DNA from: Acanthosoma haemorrhoidale
Lineage: Eukaryota > Arthropoda > Insecta > Hemiptera > Acanthosomatidae
Direction of reading: 5' to 3'
Assembly (NCBI GenBank): GCA_930367205.1
Contig: CAKNEZ010000019.1
Coordinates: 186,001-250,000 of the forward strand
DNA: 64,000 nt
This document shows, in pieces, positions 42,545-57,213 of this stretch (its first letter is position 1; each line of letters begins with the position of its first letter). The translations under genes and the position numbers were made by a program. The notes under the pieces were generated by a model. It saw only the letters and a program-made list of their open reading frames with translations. It did no database searches and had not been told where the DNA came from.

Positions 42545-42790
42545 TTTATAATGCCAAGAACAAGTAGAAGGGTCCTGAGCAGAACTGTATACCTGCCTTG
42601 TGACTTCATGGTTGTTACTGATGGTTCCTGTTATTTTTAAGTAAGAAACCGCACCCCTTCAAGATATCCCTACTTCCCAGAATCCTATCCTTTTCTTATA
42701 CGTATATGTCTCAGCTTTAGTCCCAGACCACACTCGTCCCTAGACATTCTACCCAGTATGTAGTAACGTAACTCTTAATATTAGTTCATA
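42545..42790 (+). mobile_element. Repeat family B copy 1 (LTR-like)
   Basis: Family B sequence starts with TATAATGCCAAGAACAAG and holds a conserved frame ending LSRTVYLPxDFMxVTDGSC before a stop. Here the similarity fades at about 42790, before the AATAAA region. Confidence 0.75.
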
Positions 42791-43009
42791 ATATGTTGTC
42801 ATGATCGAACAAAATAAAAAGTTATTTTCTCCAAATATGAGCCATGAATAATGTGACAGTGATGCTACAATGAAATGCAACGCTAAATGACCAGATAGTT
42901 TTCCAAATAACAGGCCCTTAAGTACCTATCTACAAATTGTAATTTGTAATTAGTAAACATTTCAGGCGACGAGCTAAGAACAACATAACTCATTCACGTA
43001 ACATGGAAT

Positions 43010-43280
43010 TATATATCTGTACCTCGGAGGGATACAACACTATGCCATTTTTTTGTCCAATTGAAAAAAAAAACCGTAAAAAAGGTTTTTTTTCATTTTA
43101 TAACAACTGCATGATGTAAATAACAATAAATAGAATGTTCTGGTAAAATATTGTTTCAACATCTCAATAAATAGCTGTGCCAATACAAACACTTTTTGTT
43201 GAAAAAAAGTTTAAAACTCCTCTCCTGTAAAGTTATGAAAATGGACATAGTGTTGTATCCCTCCGAGGTACAGATATATA
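43010..43280. mobile_element. MITE with perfect 35-bp inverted ends
   Basis: A 271-bp element. Its 35-bp arms (43010-43044 and 43246-43280) are exact inverted copies containing CTGTACCTCGGAGGGATACA. The outermost TATAT may include the target duplication. The interior is A/T-rich, with a small hairpin (AAACCGTAAAAAAGGTTT). It encodes nothing, so it would need a transposase from elsewhere. The superfamily is not clear from the ends. Confidence 0.9.
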
Positions 43281-43554
43281 AAGAGGCATTATAACTAATT
43301 ATGCATAAAATGACACTTTATGTTGTCATGACTAAATAAATATAGTTTTCCCCTAATTATATTTATTTAAGTATTTTTTTAATAGCATTTATGTATTTTT
43401 ATTTGCTTGCAAGTCCAGAAGAAGGCAAAATTGGCGATACTTCCAGATCTTTAACAACAAATTAAAGTTTTAAGAGAGTTTTAAGAGTTTTAAGAGAACA
43501 AAGAGAGTTTTAAGACATATTCTTCCCTTCAATACTGCCATATCAATCATGGTT

Positions 43555-43880
43555 TAGGACTCATTGTAGAGTTTTTCGACCCTTGTAAAAAGGGTAGCAG
43601 ACCCATCCCTCAACAAGCCGTGGTCTGCTGCAACAGAAGCGGACATAGGCAGTTAGACGGCTGATAGTTGAAGTTTCACTTCGAACACCGCTCCCATTGA
43701 CGGAGGACATACTTTGACGAAGAATAAAAGTGACTTGATGAATTGAAAAGTAACTGTTTCGCTTTCTCATATTAAAATGCTTTCTCTGTCTCTTTAAGAG
43801 GCCGCTTGCAAGAGTCTGGAATAATTTCTGTAGACCTGAAGCTATTATAGACTTGTCGTTAGTTTTATAATGCTTGCTTA
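43555..43880 (-). repeat. Repeat C copy 1
   Basis: The minus-strand frame 43887-43561 (108 codons, including ILRQSMSSVNGSGV and FCCSRPRLVEGW) has a damaged second copy on plus at 58893-59166. The repetition shows it is a mobile or duplicated sequence. No domain recognised. Confidence 0.7.
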
Positions 43881-43887
43881 TATACAA

Positions 43888-44211
43888 TATTTATAATCAT
43901 GCTAAGAACAAGTAGAAGGGGCTTGAGCAGAACTGTATACCCACCTCGTGACTTCATGGAAGTCACTGATGGTTCCCTGTTATTTTTTAAGTAAGCAACC
44001 GCACCCCTCCAAGACCTCCCTACTTCTCAGAATCTTATCCTTTTCTTATACATATATGTCTCAGCTTTACCCCCTAGACATTCCACCCAGTATGTAGTAA
44101 CGTAACTCTTAATATTTGTATATACCAGTGTTTTGCTTTTACTTCATAAAAAAGCTTTTCTCTCTTTTTTTTTTTTTAAAACTCTCTTTTACAAAGATTA
44201 TTTAACTGTTG
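43888..44211 (+). mobile_element. Repeat family B copy 2 (LTR-like)
   Basis: A full-length member: starts TGCTAAGAACAAG, has the LSRTVYxPRDFMEVTDGS frame, a TATATA box near 44122, a poly(A)-signal region, and ends AAAGATTATTTAAC. TATA and poly(A) signal in that order suggest U3 and R of a solo LTR, though the end is not CA. Directly adjoins repeat C. Confidence 0.75.
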
Positions 44212-45089
44212 ATTAATATTAGTTGACCATAATTTCTCCAATGTTTAAATACTGTATTTAGTTTAAATCAATTATACACTAAATTGTATGTTTGTATACA
44301 TACAAACAATGTGATGAGCTCGAATGAAAAATATGGAGAGAATTCCGGGACTTAGGGAGCAAATCTGAGTCTTCAAATGTTTGTGTCAACTTTTACCTTT
44401 TAGGCTTTAAATATTTTAAATAAAGATTTGAATTTTCGCTTAAATGTACGCCTCCCTAAGCTGGAGAGCCATGGACGCTCAGTAAATAAGTGGGGATAGT
44501 GGGCAGCGTCCATCTCATGGAATTGTGTGTAATCCATGCCACATTTATGTTACAATAGATCCAGGTAATCAGAAGTATTGTATGAATCATTGTTACTTGA
44601 TAAGGAATTTACTAGAGTCTTCGGATCAAGATCAAGATCAAGTAAATTACTTTGTAAAAGTTTGTACACATACAAGGGAACATTGATTTTAGTTCTGAGG
44701 ATTGGAATGATCTGATTTGTATAAAAAAGTAAATTGTCCAAACCGTTTTTTTCTTGGCTCTTACGTCTTGTATGAGGGCAAAAGCTTTCAACACAACAGT
44801 CTACAATTCCAATAAATTTGTATGGCAATATTTGAAATGTTGATTACTTTACGTAATTTACTACTCTATTATATATAATATTAGGATATATATATATATA
44901 TTTATTAATACATTTAAATAAACCATGACGACTTAAATACCTGATTCCTTTGTTTTTAGAAATGTCCTTGAAATTATTTTTCTACCGCCCTATTTAATGC
45001 CTTCTCAACCTCGAGGGAAAATAATAATACTCTGAATGTTCAAAGTTAACGTAACAGGGCTCACTATGACCCCTAGTAACTGATATATA
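44212..45089. other. Intergenic, no gene recognised
   Basis: Overlapping minus-strand frames at 44550-44828 show no known domain. Confidence 0.45.
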
Positions 45090-45871
45090 TTGGCTTGGCA
45101 AGAAAGTAATTTCGGTTTGCACCAGTAGATAGCGTTATGTTTGTTTCCTAATTCTTTTGTCGATGTTAGAATTTTTATTTTCTTTTGAGATTTGGTAGTC
45201 GATACTTTTAGGTTGCTTTAGAAAGAAATTCAGTGTAATTTTGTTCACAGCTGTCAGTTTTAACATGGAGTGCAAAAATAATCATTTCCGACACATTTCA
45301 CCTTTTTATTTTCATAAAGGCAAGAAAGCGGCTGAGGATCAAAAAGAGATATGTAAAATTTATGGCGTTGATTGTTGGAACAGAACGCACATGTCAGAAT
45401 TGAATTAAAAAAAATTCGTTCTGGAGATTTTTCACTGAAAGATGACCAACGTTCTATTCTACCTTCTGAAGTTGATGATGACAAAATGAAAGCCATAATT
45501 GAATCGAATCGTCACATAACTGTGCAGGAGATTGAAAAACAGTTAAATGTATCACACACAACAATTGAAAATCATATAAGACGTCTTGGACTTGTTAAGA
45601 AGCTCGATATTTGGGTTTCGCCACGACAATGCGAGGTTTACATAACTTCTTAAATGGTAAAAAAATCAGTAATAACGATGACCTCAAACCGCACTTGGTT
45701 GAGTTTTTTTTGCTGATAAGGACCAGAAGTTCTATGAGAACGGGATCATGAAGTTACCAGAATGATGGCAAAAGGTCAACCGAACTGATTGGAAGATATT
45801 TGACTTTGTGTAGAAATAATTAAGTTTTTTTTCACACTAAAAAAGCGAAATTACTTTCTTGCCAACCTCAG
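45090..45871 (+). mobile_element. Mariner element, internally deleted (2)
   Basis: Inverted ends share TTGGCAAGAAAGTAATTTCG (about 45095-45114 and reverse complement 45845-45864) and are flanked by TA. The remnant transposase starts at ATG 45265 (MECKNNHFRHI), shifts frame near 45380, and then has the helix-turn-helix part RSGDFSLKDDQRS, VDDDKMKAIIESNRH and NVSHTTIENHIRRLG. The sequence then passes to the C-terminal end near 45720. The catalytic domain with all three acidic residues is missing. The sequence style is like the SETMAR/mellifera-type mariners. Confidence 0.9.
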
Positions 45872-46734
45872 TAGTTAATAGAGATGGCACTCTCAGAAGC
45901 AGTGGCGTCTTCTGAAGGTAACTATGCGATCTAACAAGCGAACGGAGGGTGTAGTCCATTACCTGTTACGTGTTGGTTAGAAAGGCGGACTCTCTTGCAG
46001 TCTTATTAACAGCCAGTAATGTCGGCTGATGTAATCTTAGACTTTTCATTTTTTTTCTTCTGAAATAAACATGTAATAAAATATAACTTTCCCTATCCTC
46101 TTCCCTGCATCAATAGAAATTCTATACTTAATGCCCAGACTAAACTATTCATTTTCAATTTGTTGGTAAAAGCCCGTAATAATTTACGCAGGACCTAGTA
46201 ACAGCTTAGTTATACTTGCAAATATCTGCTAACTTCAAATAATCCGAAATAAACTTCTGAGAATAATACCGAACAAATTAAGGTCCTGTACAATATTTAA
46301 CATGCACTAAGCATCTAAAGACAACATCATTTATGGATGAATGTAAACATAGGGAGGGTACATTAATTCAAAACATTTCTAACATAGTTACATTACCCAA
46401 TTTTGAGACCTTAGGGCCTATTTTTTTTGTATTATGAAGAAATATTCTTTATATTAGCATCTACTGTTTTTGGCTAGGTCTTTTTATTTATATTGTTTCC
46501 TAAATTAAAATGTCTAATTCAATGTAGATTTTATTCAGGACTTAGACTAGATGCATTGGAAATGAGCACATGATTACTTATATTATGTAAATGTTGGTTT
46601 TGAATTTTTCCTTTAAACATTTTTCAGGTCAGAGCTAAAACATTGACTAGGTGATGACGGCTCGACGATTTCCGAGCCTGTCAATAAAATTTGTCTACTG
46701 CTGATAATTACAAAACCATTGCAAACAGTAATAA
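45872..46734. other. Intergenic, no gene recognised
   Basis: AT-rich. A small inverted repeat GGCTC...GAGCC lies near 46660-46680. Confidence 0.45.
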
Positions 46735-46978
46735 TTAACAAATTGTACACTGCGTTGTGGTCTCCATTTGCGGGCCAGTTAGTAAAACAATAAATTTACT
46801 ATGCCAATGGTTCGCAGGTGATGTGTTGGGGATGTCAAGGCTGCCTGGGTAAGGAATAAGTTGTTGTTGCTGTTGTTGTTGTTGCATGGTCGGGTACATC
46901 ACAGGGTAGGTGCCGTAGGCCTGTTGTTGGGGCATCAGCGCTTGCTCCTGCGGCATCATAGCTTGCTCCTCCATCCTT
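46735..46978 (-). CDS. Possible glutamine-rich host exon
   Basis: The minus-strand frame reads MEEQAMMPQEQALMPQQQ, then a run of eight Gln, then LIPYPGSLDIPNTSPANHW, and stops at 46735. This composition differs from the TE-derived sequence around it. Directly upstream on minus is TATCCGCAG, a possible splice acceptor ending at 46979. The mariner element at 47006 would then lie in the intron just before it. No partner exon was identified in the window. It could instead be an unannotated repeat or chance frame over a CAG/CAA microsatellite. Confidence 0.35.
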
Positions 46979-47005
46979 CTGCGGATATACATAAATATAT
47001 ATATA

Positions 47006-47856
47006 AGGTGACCCCAGAATTAACGCGAGATTTGAATTTGGCACCATTTGTGCAGTAAACTGCTGGCAACCCTAAAAAGAAACAATTTGACAGCTGACAG
47101 TTCAGAGTTAGTAAAAATGGAGCGTTACACGATAGAACAACGTGTCTTCATTGTTAAACATTATCCCAAAAAAAATGAAAGTTTGGCTGCCGCAGTTCGA
47201 AAATTTCATACAAAATATGGTCGGAATAGTGTTTTAACTTCATCAACTGTGAAGAGATTAATTGAAAAATTTAGGGAGACTGGATCAGTTGGAGACACTA
47301 AACACACTGGTCGTCTAAAAACAAGCCGTTCAAATGTCAATATCGAAGCAGTACGTGAGAGTGTTGTTGAAAATCCAGGAACATCAATTCGGCGTCGTAG
47401 ACAAGATGATATTGATGTGGCCAATATGTGGTTTCAACAAGATGGTGCCACATGCCATACAGCCCATGAAACAATTCAAATACTGCATGAGACATTCCCA
47501 GGTCGTGTACTCTCTCGTTTCGGTGATCAGAATTGGCCCCCCGTATCGTGTGATTTAAAACCTTTAGATTTCTTTATATGGGGTTATTTGAAGTCAAAGG
47601 TGTATGTCAACAAGCCCACGTCCACCCGTTATTACAAGAGGAAATTCAACGCTGGATCAACGAAATTCAACCACATTTATGCCAAATGGTCATGGAAAAT
47701 TTCGACAAAAGAGTGCGTATGAGCCAGCAAAGTCGTGGAGGCCATTTGCCCGATGTGTTATTCCACAAATAGCCCTATCCTATTTACTTTATAATTCAAT
47801 AAAAAAATAACAACAATACTAAAAACTGTGTTTTCTGTTAATTCTAGGACACCCTT
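47006..47856 (+). mobile_element. Mariner-type element, internally deleted (3)
   Basis: Inverted ends read GGTGACCCCAGAATTAAC (from about 47008) and, on the reverse strand, GGTGTCCTAGAATTAAC (from about 47855), flanked by TA. The transposase starts at ATG 47117 (MERYTIEQRVFIVKHY). The helix-turn-helix part runs to SIRRRRQ and is fused in frame to NMWFQQDGATCHTAHETIQ, which holds the second catalytic Asp, then to LKPLDFFIWGYLKSK with the third. A frameshift near 47625 moves the C-terminus to the frame 47578-47772, ending in RGGHLPDVLFHK. The region with the first catalytic Asp is deleted, so the element is inactive. Confidence 0.9.
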
Positions 47857-47989
47857 AATACAAAATAACATATCACCCGTAATAAGGCTTAAAGATCCAA
47901 GCTTTGCGGTGAAAATACAGTTTTGAAATAAAAAGTAAATAATAATAAATAGTAAATATATATGCTTTACAAAATCCACTAAAACTAAA

Positions 47990-48445
47990 TATATTCATGC
48001 GAAAATAATTTTTGACCAGAGAACGTCGTAGAGATCTGTGTAGAGATCTTCAAACAAATTCCACCCCACACCATTACTGAACCCCACCTCTAAATTGAAC
48101 TCTTCCAGTGACATTACACTCGTGTGATGTCTGACTCACTAGGCCTTAGGTTAAGAGAGAAGCTTGGCTCATCTGAAAACAGCACGTTGCTCCATTAGTT
48201 TTCAGTCCACATAAGGTGTTCCCGAGGAAATTTCAACATTTCTGATGATGTCTAGTCAACAATAGCCCTGATCCTAAATTCAGCCCTTATGAAGAAGTTG
48301 AGGAGTCTCAGTAGCAGTTGAAAGCCGATTCCGAAGCGTGTGTAGTTGAATGAACCGGTCATCTCTTGGTTCTGTCACTCGCCGAACAGGTAAACCCAAT
48401 GGAAGACCTGTATATTTTTGGCTTCGACCTTTTTTCACTAAAGCA
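47990..48445 (-). pseudogene. Tc1-like transposase fragment
   Basis: On minus from about 48440 the frames give VTEPRDDRFIQLHTLRNR followed by VLFSDEPSFSL (the block around a catalytic Asp) and GSVMVWGGI, in the order found in Tc1-type transposases. Several stops and frameshifts. The ends of the element were not found. Confidence 0.75.
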
Positions 48446-50164
48446 ACAACAAGTCCATCAAATATAATAAATAAATCAAAATAAAAACAAATAACCTACT
48501 ACTAAATATTTTGAGATCAGTCACACAAAAACTCAAAGTCGAAATTTCTGTATAAATATTTTAAAATAATTTGTATGAATATGAATATTTATCGGGGGTT
48601 TCCTTGATATTTATAGCATCTTATCACTGAAAACGTTTAATATTAATTAAAAAACAATTGAAAGCCGGAATAATTTAACTATGAAGCAAATATAATTATT
48701 CTCTACCAATAAGTAAACATCACATGGTTGATTGTTGATTGATAAGTGAACTCGTTGATACCATATATACATAATATTATCGATAATAATGAAATGATTA
48801 AAATATCTATTTGATTGCAAAAACTCATCATGTAACAATCTCTAAGCCTGAAAAAGCATAGGCTTGAAGAATGAGCCCATTCGTCACCACTAGATAGCTA
48901 CAAACTGATAACGGCACTAGAAAAACATATACGATAAATAAGTAAAATAACATGAAAAATAGTGTATTGAATACATTATGGAATCTATATTGTGAATGGA
49001 ACTGTCTGTTGACTAAGATATCGTTATTAGCTCAATACATGGTGATTTTCAGGGAAGAACACTGTAGTAATGTCAAAAATAGTTCATTAGTAATTATAAG
49101 TTGGTACGTAAGCTCATGGGTGTGAGTTTTTTTTTCTGTTTAAGCAAAACAAAAAAGGTAAAAATCATATGGATATGGTCACCTAGAGTTGATAGACAAC
49201 TACTCCAGAGAAAGCTCCAGATGATCGTTCCATCTTTTCGTAATCTGAATGGAAGTAAAAGGGATTTTCAACCCTCAGGAGTTAGGTCTCTGTTGTTCTC
49301 AGGAAGCGATGTTATAATTGTTTATTCCAGGTTTAAATTTCCAGATATGAATTATAATAGTGGCTGTATACATACAATATACATCAGTGTATATGATCAA
49401 TAATATTATCTTGGCAATATGATCAATAAAGAGATCAATCTACTCAGCGAAAGTGAGTTGAAATCATATGAAAGGCCCTAAGCTAAAACAGTACTCCTTA
49501 ATTTCAAATATCTTTTTGTAGAACGAAAAATATATTCGCCTATATTGAATAAAATAAATTTGTAAATAATATATAAAATAAATGAGAGGGGTGTGTTTAC
49601 TTACACAGCATAAGGAGTTAGGTAATTATTCCCTAAACTCCCGGAATCATATTGTTTTTCCCCAGACTGCCAATACATTTCCGTTTAAAAACTAGGGGCT
49701 TAATCTATTTTTATGCTGAAAAGTACACACTATTAGATTCGTCTATCTTACAAGTACAAGATAGTGCCAAAATTATAAAATCGAAAAAATGGAAAGAAAA
49801 AACTCTTTTTTCCATCGCCCCTTTAAATAAAGGCAAGGAAGCCATAATACTCCTAAGTAGGCCATTTGCCATTGCCTGTTTGCTGGCCCCCCTAGGTCAC
49901 AATATTGGCGAGGAAGGATCGGCCAGGTCACAAATACTCAACCGAACTCAGGTCAGGACAAATTGTTTTCAGCTACTGCCTTGTTCAGGTAGTCGGATGA
50001 GGGTACCTATTCAGCGCTTGAAGAGTGCCTTCAGTCAGAGAAGGGTCTTCAAGACTATTGAAAACAAATTCAGGTGTTTCGTTCTGGTTTAAGACATTTT
50101 ACAACTCGCTTAAAGGAATCGATTAGTAGAGAGAAAATTTCGATTGAGAGTTCATTTGATATAA
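48446..50164. other. Intergenic, no gene recognised
   Basis: A 146-codon plus-strand frame at 49652-50092 has no recognisable domain. It is one of the longer frames without explanation, but its composition does not look clearly coding. Confidence 0.4.
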
Positions 50165-50800
50165 GTCTTTATTGTGCTAAAATTACAATCCGCCTCATTA
50201 GATAATAAGTAATTGAGATAAATGTTCTTATTCATAACATATTTACAATTCATCATTCACTCGCTCATTCCTACATATTTACAATCAGCATTCACTCGCT
50301 CATTCATACAGTATTTACAAACAGCGCAGAGGCCTCCCAAATCCACATGGTTGTCACCTCTCTCCCATGCGAAACAGGAAGCTGTGTCTTGGGAAGTCCC
50401 CCACGCTCCTCCGTCATCCGTGTCACTGAATAAGAGCCAGCGGAGGCTCACAGACGCTCAGGACATGATTGGAGAAACTCACCATTGCCAGGACGCCCAC
50501 TGTAACGCATTTATAGCAGGTCACGAGGCCACTGTCGTTTCAGTCTCCGAGGAGGGTTATAGGGATGAGTGGTGCTATGCTACGGGATTAGGGTGGTCGG
50601 ATAGGCTACTATGGAATTTCATAAACTTGGAAGGGATGAGTTCAAGAATGTAGGGTATATTGAGATCGTTATGAAGGATTGTATTGCTGTCATAATAAGG
50701 GGCATTTACTATTGTTCTCAGGACTTTTTTGCAGTCCCCCATAGCTCTATTCCGTATGTCCAGATTGTCTTAAGTATAACTTTGCAATTAAACATTACAA
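50165..50800 (-). mobile_element. LINE family A copy 5
   Basis: The longest copy. The minus strand from about 50800 reads IWTYGIELWG, a hallmark of Jockey-type ORF2 C-termini, in one frame. The 3' end has CACAATAAAGACTTAT. The plus-strand 143-codon frame at 50222-50653 is antisense and not a gene. Confidence 0.78.
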
Positions 50801-52970
<2,170 letters not shown>

Positions 52971-52974
52971 TTTG

Positions 52975-53330
52975 TCGCTCTACTCAAATCGTGGTTTTCT
53001 TATTTAATTACTTCTACACTTCTATATCTTTAACCTTACTATGTTTTAGTCTAGCGTTGTCAGACCCCCACACTTTCCTAGTGGGATTCTCTGGCCGCGT
53101 CTCGCTAAAACTATCACATACATACCTAGAAGTGTCTCCCCCAGCGATCCTGTCTGCCTCTTTCCGGTCAGACTCGCCTTTGGGATCCGGAAGGTTAGCA
53201 CCTACCCTCAGATACCGAGTTTGAACTCGTGGTTTGAACTGTACCTCTTTTCCTGAACATAGTCGGGGCACACCTTCCGAAATCTTATGGAGTCAGATAA
53301 ACAAAATCAGAATCAAGCTGCCTGTTGACT
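52975..53330 (+). mobile_element. LTR-end plus gag-start fragment (family L copy 3)
   Basis: The end reads CCTGAACATAGTCGGGGCACACC...TTATGGAGTCAGAT, matching the boundary seen at 15077 and 28561. The ATG frame stops after about 12 codons. The left end is obscured by the microsatellite. Confidence 0.55.
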
Positions 53331-54185
53331 AAGCCGCTTGCATAGCTCAAAGACCACAGGTTTGTATTTTTCTTACGCCCACCGGGCAGTGGCTAGATTG
53401 ACGGGACGTCCCCTTTGGCTTGCTGTTATTAAATCTTGCACAGAGTAAATCCCTCACTGATGTAGAACGTCCAGAAAGAAATTACATTTCAGTTTCGATC
53501 AATGCATACAGGGTTTGCCAGTGACGGCAGATAAAGCGGGTCACATTGCATGGGATTCAACAACAAGACCACAGATTACATATCACAATTTTTTTTTAAG
53601 TACTGATATGTCAAATCATTAATAAAAAAATGACTTAAAATAATTTTTTTTCCTTTAAAATTCAATTATTTTCTAACCTCGAACCCAGACTCTAAAAACC
53701 ACAACTTTATTCACTCATCCACGTCATTAATAAACTAGAGGGAATTTTTTATGACTCTTCGCTGATACAAATATAATAAAGTTATAGTTTGTTTTATTCA
53801 GCGGTATCGAATCATACTAGAAAATATATAATTTAATTTGATTAATAACATTATTCAGTACTTGTATCGGACCTTCATCCCTTACAATATGAACATCAAC
53901 GAAGATCATCAGTCAGTACCATAAATAAGTTTTTCTAATTACATAAAATATTTTCTGAATAACATTAGAATACGATCAGTTACTGAATAAATGGTGCACC
54001 TCAAGCGTTCAAAGAGGAAACAGAACACTCCCCCTTGAGAATTGGCAATTATAACCAAGCCTCAGGAATATGAGTTCATCTGATACATTTTAATTTACAA
54101 GTTTGTTAACTGCTAACATTTCTTTACCACAATGATTTGTTCAAGGGGCTAAAAACTTTTTTAATTTCTTCAGAAGAATAATTCA
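53331..54185. other. Intergenic, no gene recognised
   Basis: AT-rich, no supported feature. Confidence 0.45.
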
Positions 54186-54199
54186 AAAGTTGAAAGATA

Positions 54200-54724
54200 T
54201 CCTAGAGGACTTTTTTAAACTAACTTTTCGAAATTTAATTCAGATTAGGTGGTCCTGTCACACTTTTCCTGATAACTTACATCTCAGACCTCACTGGAAT
54301 ACGTTTGAACTCCTTCTGGTACCATGTTCTTTTTTGTCTTTGCTTGTACCTATTTGTATGTCTACCTGTGGATGGACTATCTACGAAATTTTGTGAATAA
54401 TTCACAGTACAATGCTGGTAATTCATTCCTGGTATGTTAATAATGCGGGTGTAGGATGCCCACATGTCAGATATAATGGTTGTACCGGGGTGAATACATT
54501 CTGATATTGTTTTCAGTAGTGTTTCCGATGTACGGCCTGGCACGCATTGAAGCATTGCTTATCTTCCCGACAAACACTTCCGAAGACCCATTGATAAGGA
54601 TAAATTCTACCAACGTGATTTTTGCGCCGAGAAAATCTCGATTCGTCTATCACAACTGTTTTCCCTGGCCCCCCGATCTTTCTGCGCAATCTTCTCGAAA
54701 CAGAGGCTCCATTTCATTACTCAT
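54200..54724 (-). pseudogene. Merlin-type transposase fragment
   Basis: The minus strand from about 54724 encodes, in one frame, IGGPGKTVVIDESRFSRRK and YPYQWVFGSV (first catalytic Asp in VVIDES). After a frameshift near 54550 it continues with ISDMWASYTRII (second catalytic Asp) and NYSQNFVDSPSTGRHT. This order is that of the Merlin/IS1595 (ISXO2-like) superfamily. The C-terminal end is broken. Terminal repeats were not found. Confidence 0.8.
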
Positions 54725-55740
54725 AAGACATTAAACATTTTTTCAACTACATAAAATATAATTAAGGTTTATTAATTAATAACTTGTAATAATAAGAAAC
54801 TTCCTATCACGTTCAGTTTGGTATAACTTATACTAGGTACATTAAAACGGTGATTGGTAGGTTAGCAACTAACACCGAGGTAGATTAAAACGTATCATAA
54901 TTTAATTATTAATAGGCAAAAATAGTTTCGTTTCATATTGAGAAGGAATTAAGAATTAAAGATCTTGTCAGCTTGAACAATAATGTGTATTATGTGACGT
55001 GGTTCTAAAGGAGGATAATCAAACAAACCTTTAAAATTGTCTTGAATGTCCTGGGAGTTCATCGGAAGATATTTTTGGTTTTGTACTCATGAAAAAGAGA
55101 GAATTTTCATCAAATTCATTAATGGACAACGTAGTCAACAATTATAGTCTACAGTTAAAGTAAATCATGTGAGGATCTTTAAGTACCCTACTCAATAAAA
55201 TCTTTTACCAAGTTCTGTTATAATTTATTTGTAGTGCCTTGGATTGTTGTGTTCTAGGCGGGAACTTTTAATATGTTGTACAGAACACTCCAAATAAAAA
55301 CTGTACCAAAATCCAGACTATACGATTTTTTTTTTATTACCTTTGCTCATTAGGTAATATTAAAGGTATTTAAGGATAGTGACATATGTTATTTTGGTTA
55401 AGTATTATTTATAATTTTCTTTTTTTCTGAGTCAAGATTCATTTTTAGTTACAACAGCACTGTTCGCTACTAAGGGTGAACCATCTTTGCCTGAAGAATA
55501 TGTTAAGAAGCAGATGCATATGGTTATGGCTGGACAAATGGTAGCATATTTCCGACATATATCACAGTTTTACTCCCAATCTATTGCAAAAGTGTATTTG
55601 ATACTTCAAGATAAATAATTTTCTGCGAAACATACCAATTTTTTCTATTTACTTGGCATAAACTTGTTGTATATTATGTTTATTTTGTCAATTCATCTCT
55701 GTTATATTAGCTACCACTTGTGGAATAGATTATATTATTT
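54725..55740. other. Intergenic, no gene recognised
   Basis: AT-rich, no supported feature. Confidence 0.45.
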
Positions 55741-55756
55741 AGGATAGTAAAATTCC

Positions 55757-56118
55757 CCTCGTGACCTGCTATAAATGCGTGACAGTGAGTCCTGGCAATG
55801 GCCAGTTTCTGTAATTATGTCCTGAGCGTATGTGGCTCTCGCGCTCTTCCTCAGCCTCCACTGGCTCGTATCTGGTGACGCGGCTGACGGAAGAGCGTGG
55901 GGACTTCCCAAGACTCCGCTTCCTCTTTCTCATGCAAGGGAGGTGACAACATGTGGATTTGGGAGGCCTCTGGGCTGTTTGTAAATACTGTATAAATGAG
56001 CGATTGAATGAAAATTGTAAAAAATGGTATGATTGAGAACATTAATCTCAATAATAGGCTAATAGTAATTGAGTACTATTAGGCCTAATAAAGCAGATTG
56101 TAATCTTAGCACAATAAA
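55757..56118 (+). mobile_element. LINE family A copy 6
   Basis: Plus-sense copy with AGCACAATAAAG near 56100. It starts (5' truncation) at the CCTCGTGACCTGCTATAAATG region. Confidence 0.75.
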
Positions 56119-56835
56119 GAAGTTTATATATAAAATTCTGTCTATTTCACTAGGACTTTTTTACTGATTAAGTTGTAGATAATAACATTTTATGACTGAA
56201 TTAAGCCACATTAGTCTGCTATTTAAGAACACGACGCTAGAAGGGGGGATTTAAATAGCAACAGCTCCCCCCCCCTTATAGACCAGAAGGAGCTGTAAGT
56301 ATTTCACTGATTTTTTGTCCGAAGTGTACGGAAAAGAAGAAACTGGGTTCTCGACCTTCTCCCGCTTATTGAGTCTAGTTTCGTTTTTCAAGGCGGCGAA
56401 AAGCAACCATTCAATGTCAGGCCATTCTATTTTCGGAACGCTTCTATGCAAGGCAGACGTCACACCTGACTTCTTGACGGCTTGAACACAATTATCAACC
56501 TACACCCATGTACGTAAATGACATGTGTTGCTAGAATATTTACAGAATGACGTATTAGCAACTGTAAATATCATTGTTAGACCAAACAAAAATTATCGTC
56601 ATATGATAGACCTCGGTACTTAATGCGAGGTGGACATAAAGTCCTCCTTTTGCTACGAAAACAGTGAATGCATTGCGTCCCTAAATTGAAGTATTGCAGA
56701 ATATCTTGGGATAATAACTTTCTACACATCAATAATAAAATACATTAACATTATAATTTTATTAATGCAAGGCTACGATGATCATTTAATAAAGCAGGTC
56801 ATAGCCATGAATGAAGAATTTTGTGTTAATCGTAA
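56119..56835. other. Intergenic, no gene recognised
   Basis: A minus-strand frame at 56251-56463 has no recognisable domain. Confidence 0.45.
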
Positions 56836-56837
56836 GT

Positions 56838-57179
56838 TTTATAATGGTAATATTATATATAATGCTAAAAGTAGAAGGGGCTTGAGCAGAACTGTATACC
56901 TGCCTCGTGACTTTATGAAAGTCACAGATGGTTCCTGTTATTTTTAAGTAAGCAACCGCATCCCTCCAAGACCTCCCTACTTCCCAGAATCTTATCCTTT
57001 TCTTATACATATAAGTCTCAGCTTTAGCCCCAGACCCCACTCGTGCCTAGACATTCCACCCAGTATGTAGTAACGTAACTCTTAATATTTGCATATATCA
57101 GTGTTTTGCTTTTACTTCATAATAAAGCTTTTCTTTCTTTTCTTTTAAAAGACTCTCCTCTACAAAGATTATTTAACTG
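56838..57179 (+). mobile_element. Repeat family B copy 3 (LTR-like)
   Basis: Conserved frame SRRGLSRTVYLPRDFMKVTD before a stop at 56945, TATATC box region, AATAAAGCTTTTC near 57120, end AAAGATTATTTAAC at 57179. A longer open frame reaches back to 56765. Confidence 0.75.
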
Positions 57180-57213
57180 TAATATGGGATACATTTCGAA
57201 GAGTATTATTTAA

